Shown here one piece after another: positions 43,558 to 51,955 of a stretch of 64,000 nt of DNA (positions within the stretch are counted from its first letter, which is position 1; each line of letters begins with the position of its first letter). The DNA comes from Azoarcus_F sp048158365. GTDB lineage: Bacteria > Pseudomonadota > Gammaproteobacteria > Burkholderiales > Rhodocyclaceae. The notes beneath the pieces were generated by a model. The model worked only from the letters and a program-made list of their open reading frames with translations, was not told where the DNA came from and searched no databases. The stretch lies in the NCBI GenBank assembly GCA_048158365.1, contig JBLLNL010000001.1; one strand, 5' to 3'. A program made the position numbers and the translations under genes.

Positions 43558-44250
43558 TCATGGAATCCTGGAGTACACCATGCGGGCCCGCAATCGCTCG
43601 GCATGCCTGCTCATGGTTGGGCCGAACTCGCGTTCATAGCGTCGCGGATTGGGCAGCTTGACAGCCAGCCGGCTCGCCTCGCCCGGACCGAGCCGGTCCG
43701 CCGACAGGCCGAAATAGCCTTGCGCCGCAGCCTCGGCACCGAAGATCCCCTCGCCCCATTCGACCACGTTGAGATAGACCTCGAGAATGCGACGCTTGCT
43801 CCAGGTCGATTCGATCATGACCGTGATCACGGCCTCCTGCAGCTTGCGCAGGTAGCTGCGCTGTGGTGACAGGAACAGGTTCTTTGCCAGTTGCTGGCTT
43901 ATCGTCGAGCCGCCGGCGGCCACCGCTCCACGCGCGCGGTTGCGCTCGATCGCATGCTGCATGCCCTGCCAGTCGAATCCGCGGTGATTCAGGAAATGAT
44001 CGTCCTCGGCCGCAACCACCGCGCGCTTCAGATGCACCGAGATCCGTTCGTACGGCACCCATTCATGCCGTAGTGTCGCGTCCGGATCGTTCCTGCGCAG
44101 CTCCGAGAGCTGCAGCCGCATGAAGCGCGTGCTGGCCGGGTCGTTGTTCTTCCACCACAGCACATGTGCGAAGAACCAGGCCTGCACCAGTACGACGAGC
44201 AGGAACAGCGTGGCCATCGCCCACCCGAGGCGCCGCAGCACCTTCTTCAT
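43558..44250 (-). CDS. mtgA: Monofunctional biosynthetic peptidoglycan transglycosylase
   Basis: MtgA polymerises lipid II into glycan strands. The 230-residue protein has one N-terminal membrane anchor (about 10-30) and a GT51 domain with VVAAEDDHFLNHRGFDW (catalytic Glu), GGSTISQQLAKNLFLSPQRSY and ILEVYLNVVEWGEGIFG. The ATG overlaps the aroE stop by four bases, so it ends the rnb-tonB-aroE-mtgA run. Confidence 0.95.
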   Translation of the reverse strand: MKKVLRRLGWAMATLFLLVVLVQAWFFAHVLWWKNNDPASTRFMRLQLSELRRNDPDATLRHEWVPYERISVHLKRAVVAAEDDHFLNHRGFDWQGMQHAIERNRARGAVAAGGSTISQQLAKNLFLSPQRSYLRKLQEAVITVMIESTWSKRRILEVYLNVVEWGEGIFGAEAAAQGYFGLSADRLGPGEASRLAVKLPNPRRYEREFGPTMSRHAERLRARMVYSRIP

Positions 44251-45080
44251 GCGCGTGCGAGGCTGTTCCGCAGGTCGCTCAGGACCGGGGCCGTGTCGGG
44301 GCGAACACCGCGCCACAGAAAGAAGCTCTCGGCCGCCTGCTCGATCAGCATGCCCAGTCCATCGGCCACACGTGCGGCGCCGTCCGCACGTGCCGCCGCC
44401 AGGAATGGCGTGTCACCCCTACCGTACATCATGTCGTAGGCCAGCGCGTCCGGTCCGTATACACCCGCAGGCAGGGGCGGACGCTGATCGGCGAGGCTCG
44501 CCGCGGTCGCATTGATGACGATATCGAAGCTCAGCCCGCCGAGCGCTCCGAATGCGCTTGCGCGGAGCGTGACGCCGACCGCATGTGGGGTGAAGCGCAG
44601 GACGAGTTCTTCGGCGCGGCTCAGGGTTCGATTCGCGATCACGAGCTGGCTAGGTGCTTCGGCCAGCAATGGCAGCACTGCACCCCGGGCCGCGCCACCC
44701 GCACCGAGGAGCAGGATCCGTCGGCCGGCGAGCGGGCAGCCCAGGTTGTGGATCAGATCGCGCACCAGGCCGGCGCCGTCGGTATTGTCGCCGAACAGGC
44801 CCGATTTCGAGAACGCGAGGGTGTTGACCGCGCCGGCGGCCTCGGCGCGCTTGGACAGCGTGTCGGCCAGTGCATGCGCGTCGAGCTTGAACGGCACGGT
44901 CACGTTCAGTCCCCGACCACCGGCCGAACGGAAGGTCCGGACCGTATCGGTGAACCCGTCGAGCGGCGCGAGCAGGGCCTCGTAGCTGAGGATCTGCCCG
45001 GTCTGCTGCGCAAAGGCGCGATGTATCTGCGGCGATTTGCTGTGGGCGACCGGATTCCCTACCACTGCGTAACGGTCCAT
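44247..45080 (-). CDS. aroE: Shikimate dehydrogenase
   Basis: AroE reduces 3-dehydroshikimate with NADPH in the route to aromatic amino acids. The 277 residues hold the substrate-binding VGNPVAHSKSP, LNVTVPFK with the catalytic lysine, and NTDGAGLVRD. The NADP motif is LLLGAGGAARGAVLPLL with NRT, and INATAASLAD follows. The ATG overlaps the preceding stop by one base (TGATG). Flanking genes mtgA and tonB are in the same operon-like run. Confidence 0.96.
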   Translation of the reverse strand: MDRYAVVGNPVAHSKSPQIHRAFAQQTGQILSYEALLAPLDGFTDTVRTFRSAGGRGLNVTVPFKLDAHALADTLSKRAEAAGAVNTLAFSKSGLFGDNTDGAGLVRDLIHNLGCPLAGRRILLLGAGGAARGAVLPLLAEAPSQLVIANRTLSRAEELVLRFTPHAVGVTLRASAFGALGGLSFDIVINATAASLADQRPPLPAGVYGPDALAYDMMYGRGDTPFLAAARADGAARVADGLGMLIEQAAESFFLWRGVRPDTAPVLSDLRNSLARA

Positions 45081-46030
45081 CAGCGTGAGGTCCTGAGTTG
45101 GTCCGAGTTCGTGAAGGTCCAGGTACGGGTGATCTCGATGATGTCGGTATCGACCCGGATGTCGGGCGGAAAAGCCGCGAACGGTGCGGCGAGTTCGACG
45201 ATTCGAACCGCGGCCGCATCCAGGACCGGTTGTCCGGAGGAGCGCTGCACCTCGACCTTCTCGATCGAACCGTCCGCGCGGATCACGACCGACAGCATCA
45301 GGCTGCCGTACAGCCGCCCACGTGCGGCTTCCGGATAGTTCAGGGTGCCGACACGTTCGATCTTCATGCGCCAGTCCTCGACATACTGGGCGAACCGGTA
45401 CTCGCGGGTTCGGGCACCGATGAACTGCTTGCGCGGCCGTTTCGCGAGTTCATTCAGGCTGCGATCGATCTGCGCTTCCATGCGCGCGATGCTCGCGATG
45501 TTGCTCATCAGGTCGAGGCCGGAGACCGGTGCGGGAGCCGGCTCCCTGGGCGGCTCCGGTTGCGGGCGTGCCTGTGCGATGCGCGGCGCGGGACGCTCGG
45601 CCGGGGCCGGCCGGGTCAGTACTTCCTTTTGCACCGGCCTGGGCTCCGGGGGTGCGGCCCGGGTGTCGATCAGCGCGTCGCCGTCCTGACGGGTCTCCTG
45701 CGGCGGGACCGGCGTGCTGGGGCGCTCGTCGAGGTCGGTGGTGCCGCCTCCATCGAGATTCGCCTGGGCCAGCACGTCGGCCTGTTCGGGTGGACGGGCA
45801 TGGCGGGCATTGACGAGCACCACGTCCAGTGCCCTGTTGTGCGCACTCGTCTCCTGGCGTTCCGGCAGGCCGAAATGGATGCTCAACAGGAACAGGTGCA
45901 GCGCGATCGACAGGACCAGGCCGATCTGTAGCCGGCGGTCGGAACGGATCAGGGTGAGCAGGCCCGCCGCCACGCCGGTGGGCGTCGGCGTTCGGTAAAG
46001 CGGGGTCGCAAAGGTCTGGGCGTTGGGCAT
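45080..46030 (-). CDS. TonB-family energy transducer
   Basis: This 316-residue TonB-like protein has an N-terminal membrane helix (about 35-53), a long Pro/Arg/Glu-rich periplasmic linker (about 60-170), a coiled segment, and a C-terminal TonB fold. The C-terminal domain includes LNYPEAARGRLYGSLMLSVVIRADGSIEKVEVQRSSG and VVLDAAAVRIVELAAPFA-like elements. It probably couples proton motive force to an outer-membrane receptor. No ExbB/ExbD or receptor gene is adjacent. It lies 12 bp after the RNase gene and overlaps aroE. Confidence 0.88.
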   Translation of the reverse strand: MPNAQTFATPLYRTPTPTGVAAGLLTLIRSDRRLQIGLVLSIALHLFLLSIHFGLPERQETSAHNRALDVVLVNARHARPPEQADVLAQANLDGGGTTDLDERPSTPVPPQETRQDGDALIDTRAAPPEPRPVQKEVLTRPAPAERPAPRIAQARPQPEPPREPAPAPVSGLDLMSNIASIARMEAQIDRSLNELAKRPRKQFIGARTREYRFAQYVEDWRMKIERVGTLNYPEAARGRLYGSLMLSVVIRADGSIEKVEVQRSSGQPVLDAAAVRIVELAAPFAAFPPDIRVDTDIIEITRTWTFTNSDQLRTSR

Positions 46031-46042
46031 CTGCCGACCTCG

Positions 46043-47947
46043 TCAGCCTTCGAACAGCGCTTCGTTTTCCGCATCCGGATCGGGTTCGGCCAGCGTCGCG
46101 ACGAACCGGGCATGCACCTCGACATCCACCAGGTCGCTGCCTTCGATCGCCAGGCGAATGCGCGATCCTGGCATCTGCAGCGGCAGGGATGGAACCTTGA
46201 TCACCAGCGGTATGTTTTCCAGTTTGACGACATTGTCGCGCAACACGCGTGCCTCGACCTCGGGCGCCGACTGTTGTCGCAGCCAGCGCAGGCACCAGTA
46301 ACGCTCCATATGGCGCTGAAACTCGGCATAGGCGGCATAGGTGAGCTCGAAATCGCGCATTGCGGCGAACAGGTCGGGCGACTTGGGTGCGAACGCCGGT
46401 TCCGCGCCGGACAGCAACGAAATGATCTGCCATTGATTGACCAGATCCACATAGCGACGCAGCGGCGAACTCGACCATGCATAGCAATCGACGCCGAGGG
46501 CTTCATGAGGTTCCGCCGACGTGCTCATCCTGACCTTTCCGCCATTCTGCACCCGGTACAGACCCGGGATGCCGGCCTTGTCGAGCATCTTGCCCCAGGT
46601 GGCATTGGCCAGAATCATCAGCTCGGCAACCAGTTTGTCGAGCGGCGATCCGCGGCGGCGCTGACTGATCGTGACATAGCCGGGGCCGTCCGTCGTCTGC
46701 GTGTGCCAGTCGACATAAAAGCTGAAATCCACCTGGTTCTGGTTGGCGCTCGGCTTTCCGCGACCGGCTTCGAGCACGGTCGCGAGATCCCACAGCAGGT
46801 TCAGCTCGCGCTTCCACGCGAACTCGGGTAGTCCATGCTCCAGCGTGTCTTCGTTGAACACCGGTTCGACGTCGTGATGGCGCAGATTTGCGACGATCGG
46901 GACGCGCTCCAGGCGGCTCTCGTGTCCGACGATCGCGAGCGCGGGCGTCACGTCCAGGTACAGCGAAACCGCAGGGCACTGCCGTCCTTGTGCCAGCGTG
47001 AAACGCTCGACCAGTTCATCCGGCAGCATCGTGATCTTGTTGCCCGGCATGTACACGGTCGACAGACGCCGTCGCGCGATTGCGTCCAGCGTCGAACCGC
47101 GGCTGAACCCAAGCGCCGGGGCCGCGATGTGGATGCCGATGCGCCAGCCGCCGCCTTCGCGCGGCGTGACCGAGAAGGCGTCGTCGATCTCGGTGGTGGT
47201 GGCGTCGTCGATCGAGAACGCGCGCACGTCCGCGAGCGGCAATTCCGGATGCGGGTCTGGCGGCTCGTAGGCCGGGAAGGCCGTACCCTCCTGGAAATAC
47301 TCGAACAGAAAGCGGTTGTAGTGAAAATCGTGGCTCGACGCGAGTGCGCCACACCTGAGCAGCAGGCGCGCGGCGGACAGCCCGCTGTCGACGCAGGCGG
47401 CCTCGAGCGCCTTGGTTTCGATCCGGTTGCGATCCGGCCGGTACAGGAGTTGCGGGATCATCGCCTGAAGTTCGTGCGGCAGGCGGCCTGCGACCAGTTC
47501 GGCCCGGATCTGCTCCATCGCTTCGGCCTGCTGGCGTTTCTTTTCGAGGCCTGCCAACGCCGCCTTCAGAATGTCCTCCGGCGCCTTGCGAAATTGTCCC
47601 TTGCCCTTGCGATGGAAATAGATCGGCGCCGAATGCAGGCGCAGCAGGATGCTGGCGGCCTCGACCGGGGTCGGGGTTCGCCCGAAATACTCGGCCGCGA
47701 ACGCCTCGAAACCGAACTCGTCCTCGCCGCAGACTTCCCACAGGAAGTCGGTGTCGAGCTCCTCTGCACCGGATTCCGCACGGTCGAGCAATTCCGTCGG
47801 CGACGGCTCGCGGAACTTCATCAGCACGTTGCCGCTCTTGAGCTTCACACGCTTGCCGTGGGAGGTCTCCACCTGCAGTGAATTGTCGTTGTCGGCGAGG
47901 ACGGTGCCCGCCTTGAACGCGCCGCTCTCTTCAAAAAGCACAAACAT
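46043..47947 (-). CDS. RNase II family 3'-5' exoribonuclease
   Basis: This 634-residue RNB-domain enzyme has the active-site cluster FSIDDATTTEIDDAFSV, whose aspartates bind the catalytic metal. It also has YMPGNKITMLPDELVERF, and WSSSPLRRYVDLVNQWQII near the C-terminus. It resembles RNase II more than RNase R, because the N-terminal cold-shock region is short and divergent and no C-terminal basic tail is present. The ATG at 47947 (MFVLFEESG) is the likely start; an upstream in-frame start is possible. First gene of the tonB-aroE-mtgA run. Confidence 0.88.
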   Translation of the reverse strand: MFVLFEESGAFKAGTVLADNDNSLQVETSHGKRVKLKSGNVLMKFREPSPTELLDRAESGAEELDTDFLWEVCGEDEFGFEAFAAEYFGRTPTPVEAASILLRLHSAPIYFHRKGKGQFRKAPEDILKAALAGLEKKRQQAEAMEQIRAELVAGRLPHELQAMIPQLLYRPDRNRIETKALEAACVDSGLSAARLLLRCGALASSHDFHYNRFLFEYFQEGTAFPAYEPPDPHPELPLADVRAFSIDDATTTEIDDAFSVTPREGGGWRIGIHIAAPALGFSRGSTLDAIARRRLSTVYMPGNKITMLPDELVERFTLAQGRQCPAVSLYLDVTPALAIVGHESRLERVPIVANLRHHDVEPVFNEDTLEHGLPEFAWKRELNLLWDLATVLEAGRGKPSANQNQVDFSFYVDWHTQTTDGPGYVTISQRRRGSPLDKLVAELMILANATWGKMLDKAGIPGLYRVQNGGKVRMSTSAEPHEALGVDCYAWSSSPLRRYVDLVNQWQIISLLSGAEPAFAPKSPDLFAAMRDFELTYAAYAEFQRHMERYWCLRWLRQQSAPEVEARVLRDNVVKLENIPLVIKVPSLPLQMPGSRIRLAIEGSDLVDVEVHARFVATLAEPDPDAENEALFEG

Positions 47948-48208
47948 CAAAAACCGCCAAGAATGATTCCAGATGCACAGTTTAACCCGGATGATCCGCG
48001 CCATTGGGCTCGATTCGGGGCAGCGGGTTCGGGCCGGATCGTGATCGGGCGAGGCGGCTCCGGCGGCACCTCACGTGATCACCGTCGGCACGAATGCGGG
48101 CAATGCATCGATCATGTACGCTTCATGGACAGGGCAAACGGCGTATACTTTCGCGACAATACAAAAAGATGCTCGAGAGACCATCGCACCGTCCGACGAG
48201 GAGACCCG

Positions 48209-48730
48209 ATGATGAAGCCCGCAAACCTTACCGCTCACCCGCTGGCGAGACTCGCCGGAATGTCGATGGCGGCGCTGATGCTCGGACTGTTGATGTTGTC
48301 TACCACAGCCGCGCGTGCCGACGAAGCGCCCAAGGTCGTCTATCACGCGGATTTCTCGGATCCGCGCCGCTTCAGCGCGATGCTGACCAGCATCAACAAC
48401 ATGGTCACCCATTACCAGAACGAGCTCGTTGACTACGACGTGCGCGTCGTGTTCGTCGCGCACGGCATTCGTTTCCTGACTGACGACACGTTGGCCGGTA
48501 CGCCGTTCGAGGAAGATGCCGGGATGGCCGAGCGGCGCGAGAACAACGCGAGCCGTCTCAACAGCCTCAGAACCGTGCAGGGCGTGAAGCTGGAACTGTG
48601 CGACATCACGCGGGCCCAGATCGGCCTGGATCAGGACAAGCTGTACGATGGGGTGAATATCGTCCCTTCGGGCGTGGTTCGGATCGCCGAACTTCAACGC
48701 GACGGCTTTGCTTACATAAAGATCGAGTAA
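48209..48730 (+). CDS. Exported DsrE-family protein
   Basis: This 173-residue precursor has a signal peptide (about 1-36, cut near ARA/DE) and a DsrE/F-like Rossmann domain beginning KVVYHADFSDPRRFSAMLTSINNM. Later it has VRVVFVAHGIRFL and a single cysteine in LELCDITRAQIG. Cytoplasmic DsrE proteins relay sulfur; exported relatives are common in sulfur-metabolising proteobacteria, but their role is not established. Two ATGs (48209, 48212) follow a GAGGAG. A candidate -10 box, TATACT, lies at 48144-48149 upstream. Confidence 0.78.
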   Translation: MMKPANLTAHPLARLAGMSMAALMLGLLMLSTTAARADEAPKVVYHADFSDPRRFSAMLTSINNMVTHYQNELVDYDVRVVFVAHGIRFLTDDTLAGTPFEEDAGMAERRENNASRLNSLRTVQGVKLELCDITRAQIGLDQDKLYDGVNIVPSGVVRIAELQRDGFAYIKIE

Positions 48731-48737
48731 GGGTGGT

Positions 48738-48761
48738 GGCCCCTGGACGCGTCCGGGGGCC
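48738..48761 (+). terminator. GC-rich hairpin after the DsrE-like gene
   Basis: GGCCCCTGGAC pairs with GTCCGGGGGCC (one T-G wobble) around a two-base centre, forming a very stable stem 7 bp after the stop. No T-run follows, so it could be a rho-assisted terminator or an mRNA-stabilising hairpin ahead of the next gene. Confidence 0.45.
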
Positions 48762-48800
48762 GCTGGTCGAGACAGAAGTGCTGAATGTCCAGGGGGGGAT

Positions 48801-49709
48801 ATGACTGAGCAGATGGGTTGGATCTTGGCGATTGCGGCGGTGATTGTCGCTGCGGTGATCAGTTTTTTCGTCGGACGCCGGTCCGGTAGCTCGAAGGAGC
48901 GGATCGAAGAACTCGAAACTGAAGTGACCCGGCAGAAGGAGGAGATCTCGACCTACAAGCAGGAGGTCGAGTCGCATTTCGACAAGACGGCGACCCTGTT
49001 CGTGTCGATGGCAGGATCGTACAAGGATTTGTTCGAACATCTGTCGAGTGGCTACGAGAAGCTCTCGGAAGGTTCGGCACGCGAACTGTTCAAGGAACGC
49101 GTGGCCGCGCTGCTGCTCGATGGGCCGAAGAGCGCGGAAGGCAGCGGAGCCGGCAAGAATCCCGGGCCGGATGAGAGCCCGACGGATGACAAGTCGTCGG
49201 CACACGCGAATCGGGACGAGTCCGTCGAGAGCGGAGCGGCAGACTCGGCGGCAGGCACGACCCCGGATGAGGAAGGGGCCGCTCCGGCCACAGCGTCCGG
49301 AAGCGACGATCCGGCTGAACCGAAGGCGGCTGAACCGAAGGCGGCTGAACCGAAGGCGGCTGAACCGAAGGCGGCTGAACCGAAGGCGGCCGCGGACGAC
49401 CCAAGTGTGAAACCTCGGGCGGATGCGACGGAGATCGTCACCGAGACGGCCAAAGCCAAGTCAGAAACGGGGTCCGAAGCCGGATCCGCAGCTGGCAAAG
49501 CATCGACGTCGGAGCCGGACTCCGCACCCGAGTCGACAGTCGAAAAGGCGGCGCGCAAGCGGACCGATGTAGCGCGCGCTCAGGCGTCGCCGACCGACGG
49601 TTCCGAGCTTGGCTCGCAAGAGGCTTCTTCGGAGGCCGGTGGAACGGACCGGCAAGCAGGGCAGGGCGACGACAAGGGTGGTGACGCCAAAACTCGACCC
49701 GGGAAATAG
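48801..49709 (+). CDS. ZapG/YhcB-like (DUF1043) membrane protein with repetitive tail
   Basis: The N-terminal 105 residues match the DUF1043 family. There is a single membrane helix (WILAIAAVIVAAVISFFVGR, about 7-26), then a coiled coil, then FVSMAGSYKDLFEHLSSGY. YhcB/ZapG links cell division and envelope synthesis in E. coli and is about 130 residues long. Here a low-complexity Ala/Glu/Ser-rich tail of nearly 200 residues follows, including five AEPKA repeats. The tail is unusual for the family and probably disordered. Start is the ATG after GGGGGGAT. Confidence 0.82.
   Translation: MTEQMGWILAIAAVIVAAVISFFVGRRSGSSKERIEELETEVTRQKEEISTYKQEVESHFDKTATLFVSMAGSYKDLFEHLSSGYEKLSEGSARELFKERVAALLLDGPKSAEGSGAGKNPGPDESPTDDKSSAHANRDESVESGAADSAAGTTPDEEGAAPATASGSDDPAEPKAAEPKAAEPKAAEPKAAEPKAAADDPSVKPRADATEIVTETAKAKSETGSEAGSAAGKASTSEPDSAPESTVEKAARKRTDVARAQASPTDGSELGSQEASSEAGGTDRQAGQGDDKGGDAKTRPGK
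49314..49388 (+). repeat. Five perfect 15-bp tandem repeats coding AEPKA
   Basis: Five identical copies of GCTGAACCGAAGGCG lie within the tail of the ZapG-like gene. The unit is in-frame, so copy-number change would lengthen or shorten the disordered tail without a frameshift. Confidence 0.95.
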
Positions 49710-49727
49710 TCGAGCCCGGGGCTGGCC

Positions 49728-50597
49728 TCAGTCCACGGTTGCGACCGCGATCAGGGCCTGCGCTTCGACCGTGTAGCCGGGCTTGCCGGTCGCGCGATCC
49801 GCTTCAAGATCGTTTGCCACGGCTTCACGCAGTTTCAGTTGGGTAGCCGGCGGCAGTCTTGAGAGCGCCTCCGCTGCGCCGCCGGCAAGATCCAGAAAGG
49901 CCTGCCAATAGGCGTCGGCGTCTTCGAAGTCACACGAGAATCGACAGGTTTCGACACGGATGGCGGTGAATCCAGCCGCGCGCAGCTGGGACTCCAGCAC
50001 ACCGGGCGAACCGAAGCGGAACACCGACGGCCGTTCTACCCTGGGGCGGGGCAGCAGGCGCGCGATGCAGTCCTGGGCGCGACCGATCAATGGCACCGAC
50101 TCGCGCGGACCCCACACCGACACGGCTATTTGCCCTCCGCTTTTCAGTACGCGCCGCATTTCGGCCAGAGCCTGTTGCGGGTGCGGAAACATGAAAAGCG
50201 CCAGCCCAGCCAGCACCCGATCGAAACTGTCGTCCGCGAAACAAAGCCGCTCCGCGTCCGCGGCGGCGAACGAAAGCCCGTCGGGCAGGGGGGCCTCCCT
50301 CGCATGTTGCTGTCGGACCTCCATCGCGTGCGCCAGCATCGCTTCGGCGATATCGGTTGCGACCACCCAGCCATCCGGTGCCACGCGCGTCGCTGCGTCG
50401 GAGGCGAGCAGGGCCGGACCGCTGGCCAGGTCGAGCACGTGCATTCCGGGATGAAGCCCTGCCGCATCGAGGAGTGCGACGGCGAGATCGGCACGCAGGT
50501 GCGCGCCGGCAGCATAGCGTGCCGCGATACGATTGAATCCGGTCCGCTCCTGCGCCTTGAAACGCATCGCGTCGAAATCCGGCGTTTTCGCGCTCAT
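49728..50597 (-). CDS. Class I SAM-dependent methyltransferase
   Basis: This 289-residue protein has an N-terminal methyltransferase domain: MHVLDLASGPALLASDAA is the SAM motif I region, then VVATDIAEAML, AAADAERLCFADDSFDRVLAGLALFM and MRRVLKSGGQIAVSVWG. It resembles UbiE/small-molecule methyltransferases, but the substrate is unknown. The start overlaps the stop of the YqiA-like gene by four bases, so both probably belong to one transcript with the DUF2478 gene. Confidence 0.88.
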   Translation of the reverse strand: MSAKTPDFDAMRFKAQERTGFNRIAARYAAGAHLRADLAVALLDAAGLHPGMHVLDLASGPALLASDAATRVAPDGWVVATDIAEAMLAHAMEVRQQHAREAPLPDGLSFAAADAERLCFADDSFDRVLAGLALFMFPHPQQALAEMRRVLKSGGQIAVSVWGPRESVPLIGRAQDCIARLLPRPRVERPSVFRFGSPGVLESQLRAAGFTAIRVETCRFSCDFEDADAYWQAFLDLAGGAAEALSRLPPATQLKLREAVANDLEADRATGKPGYTVEAQALIAVATVD

Positions 50598-51178
50598 TGG
50601 CGCAGTCCCGCAAAACGCAGCACGTCGTCGATGTAGTCGGTCCAGTGCGAGAAGCCGTGATCGCCGCCCTCGATCACGGTCTGGCGCGCCCCCCTGTACT
50701 TCGCGACCGCATCGCGGTAGTCGAGGAGTTCGTCGCCGGTTTCGACCAGCAGCCAGTAGCGTTCCGGGTGCGTGATCGATGCGACGTCGAGTGTCTGCAG
50801 TTCCGCGATGTGCCGATGCGTGAAGTCGAAGGATTCGCCGGTATAGAGATTGGTCTGGCGGCCGACCCAGGCCTCCAGCGCAGCGGGTGCGACCACTGCC
50901 GGATTGACCAGGGCCGCCCGCAGGCCGTGCGTTTCGGCAAGCCAGGTGGCGTAGTAGCCGCCAAGCGAACTGCCGACCAGCGTCGGTGGACGCTGCGGGT
51001 CACGCTGACGCGCGCGATCGATCTGCTGTTCGATCAATTCTATCGACGCCTGTGGAGAAACCGGCAACTGCTCGCACCAGAATTCATCGGCCAGTCCGAG
51101 TTCCGCCATCCGTTTCTTCATCGCGGTGGATTTGATCGATGCCGGAGCCGATCGGAAACCGTGCAGATAGATGATCAT
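50594..51178 (-). CDS. YqiA/YcfP-type alpha/beta-hydrolase
   Basis: This 194-residue UPF0227 esterase-like protein starts with MIIYLHGFRSAPASIKS. The nucleophile elbow is LVGSSLGGYYATWLAE, and the catalytic Asp and His are likely in VETGDELLDY and EGGDHGFSHW. YqiA of E. coli has esterase activity on short acyl substrates. The start at 51178 is chosen over an upstream frame because the family begins with the first beta strand. It begins 4 bp after the DUF2478 gene. Confidence 0.88.
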   Translation of the reverse strand: MIIYLHGFRSAPASIKSTAMKKRMAELGLADEFWCEQLPVSPQASIELIEQQIDRARQRDPQRPPTLVGSSLGGYYATWLAETHGLRAALVNPAVVAPAALEAWVGRQTNLYTGESFDFTHRHIAELQTLDVASITHPERYWLLVETGDELLDYRDAVAKYRGARQTVIEGGDHGFSHWTDYIDDVLRFAGLRQ

Positions 51179-51182
51179 GGCG

Positions 51183-51710
51183 TCATGCCTGTCCCTGCAG
51201 CGCATCCCACCACGCGAGGATGCTGTCCGCATCCGGGGTCAGCAGCGTGGAGGCGCCGCCGGTGAAATCCTGCCATTCGGCCAGAAAACGCTCCCCGACC
51301 GCGGTCAGCAGCGGTACGCCGGCCATGACCGCGACCCCCATCTCGGATCGAAGGCCCGAGCCTGCCGCCTCCTGCGCGCCGAACTTGTTGATCATGACCA
51401 GCGCGGCGCCGTCGTCCACCGCGCGCCGCACCGCCATTGCGGCATGGGCGAGCGACGCCGGATCGAGCCGGCAGGCCTCGGAACCGCTTCCGAGCTCCTG
51501 GGATAGCGAAAAGCGTTCACCGCTGTCCAGATCCTCGAGTTCCATCGCGCAGGGGTCGTCGATCACGGTCGCGATGTCGTGCTGCAGGACACCCCCGAGC
51601 CTGACCCCGCGGGCGCGAAGCGTGCGCGCGACGCTGGTCAGCATCGATTCGATGTTGTCGGTGGGCTTGTAGACGACAGCCGCGATCGGTGCGAGGGATT
51701 CTTCGGACAT
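51183..51710 (-). CDS. DUF2478 protein
   Basis: This 175-residue cytoplasmic protein has an early LAPIAAVVYKPTDNIESML and later GAALVMINKFGAQEAAGSGLRSEM, AVMAGVPLLTAVGERFLAEW and a Trp-rich end, as in DUF2478. Such proteins are often found near molybdenum transport or cofactor genes and look like P-loop-derived nucleotide binders, but no function is proven. No molybdenum gene is visible nearby. The start at MSEES fits the family; earlier in-frame ATGs exist. Confidence 0.75.
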   Translation of the reverse strand: MSEESLAPIAAVVYKPTDNIESMLTSVARTLRARGVRLGGVLQHDIATVIDDPCAMELEDLDSGERFSLSQELGSGSEACRLDPASLAHAAMAVRRAVDDGAALVMINKFGAQEAAGSGLRSEMGVAVMAGVPLLTAVGERFLAEWQDFTGGASTLLTPDADSILAWWDALQGQA

Positions 51711-51955
51711 GACGCTGAGAACCATGGTGGCGATGGGGAATTGTCTCATTCACGCGCATCTCGCGACAGTCCCGAACCGCGCATTTCGAACATTGGCCCG
51801 CCCACGGACATGCGCGGGATCGTGCGCAGTCAGGAAACATTGGAATGTTACTAAAAGAGAATATTCAAGTGATCTTTAATTCTTTCGCGTCGTAAGGGCT
51901 GTGCGCTATCGTGTGGCGCTTGTTCTGATCCCCTGCGCGAGGGAGCGCTCACCTG

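Noticed and set aside
49314..49388. Short direct repeats considered as a CRISPR array
   Set aside because: Units are contiguous, 15 bp, in-frame and without spacers; this is a coding tandem repeat. The repeat at 2435-2509 fails for the same reason.
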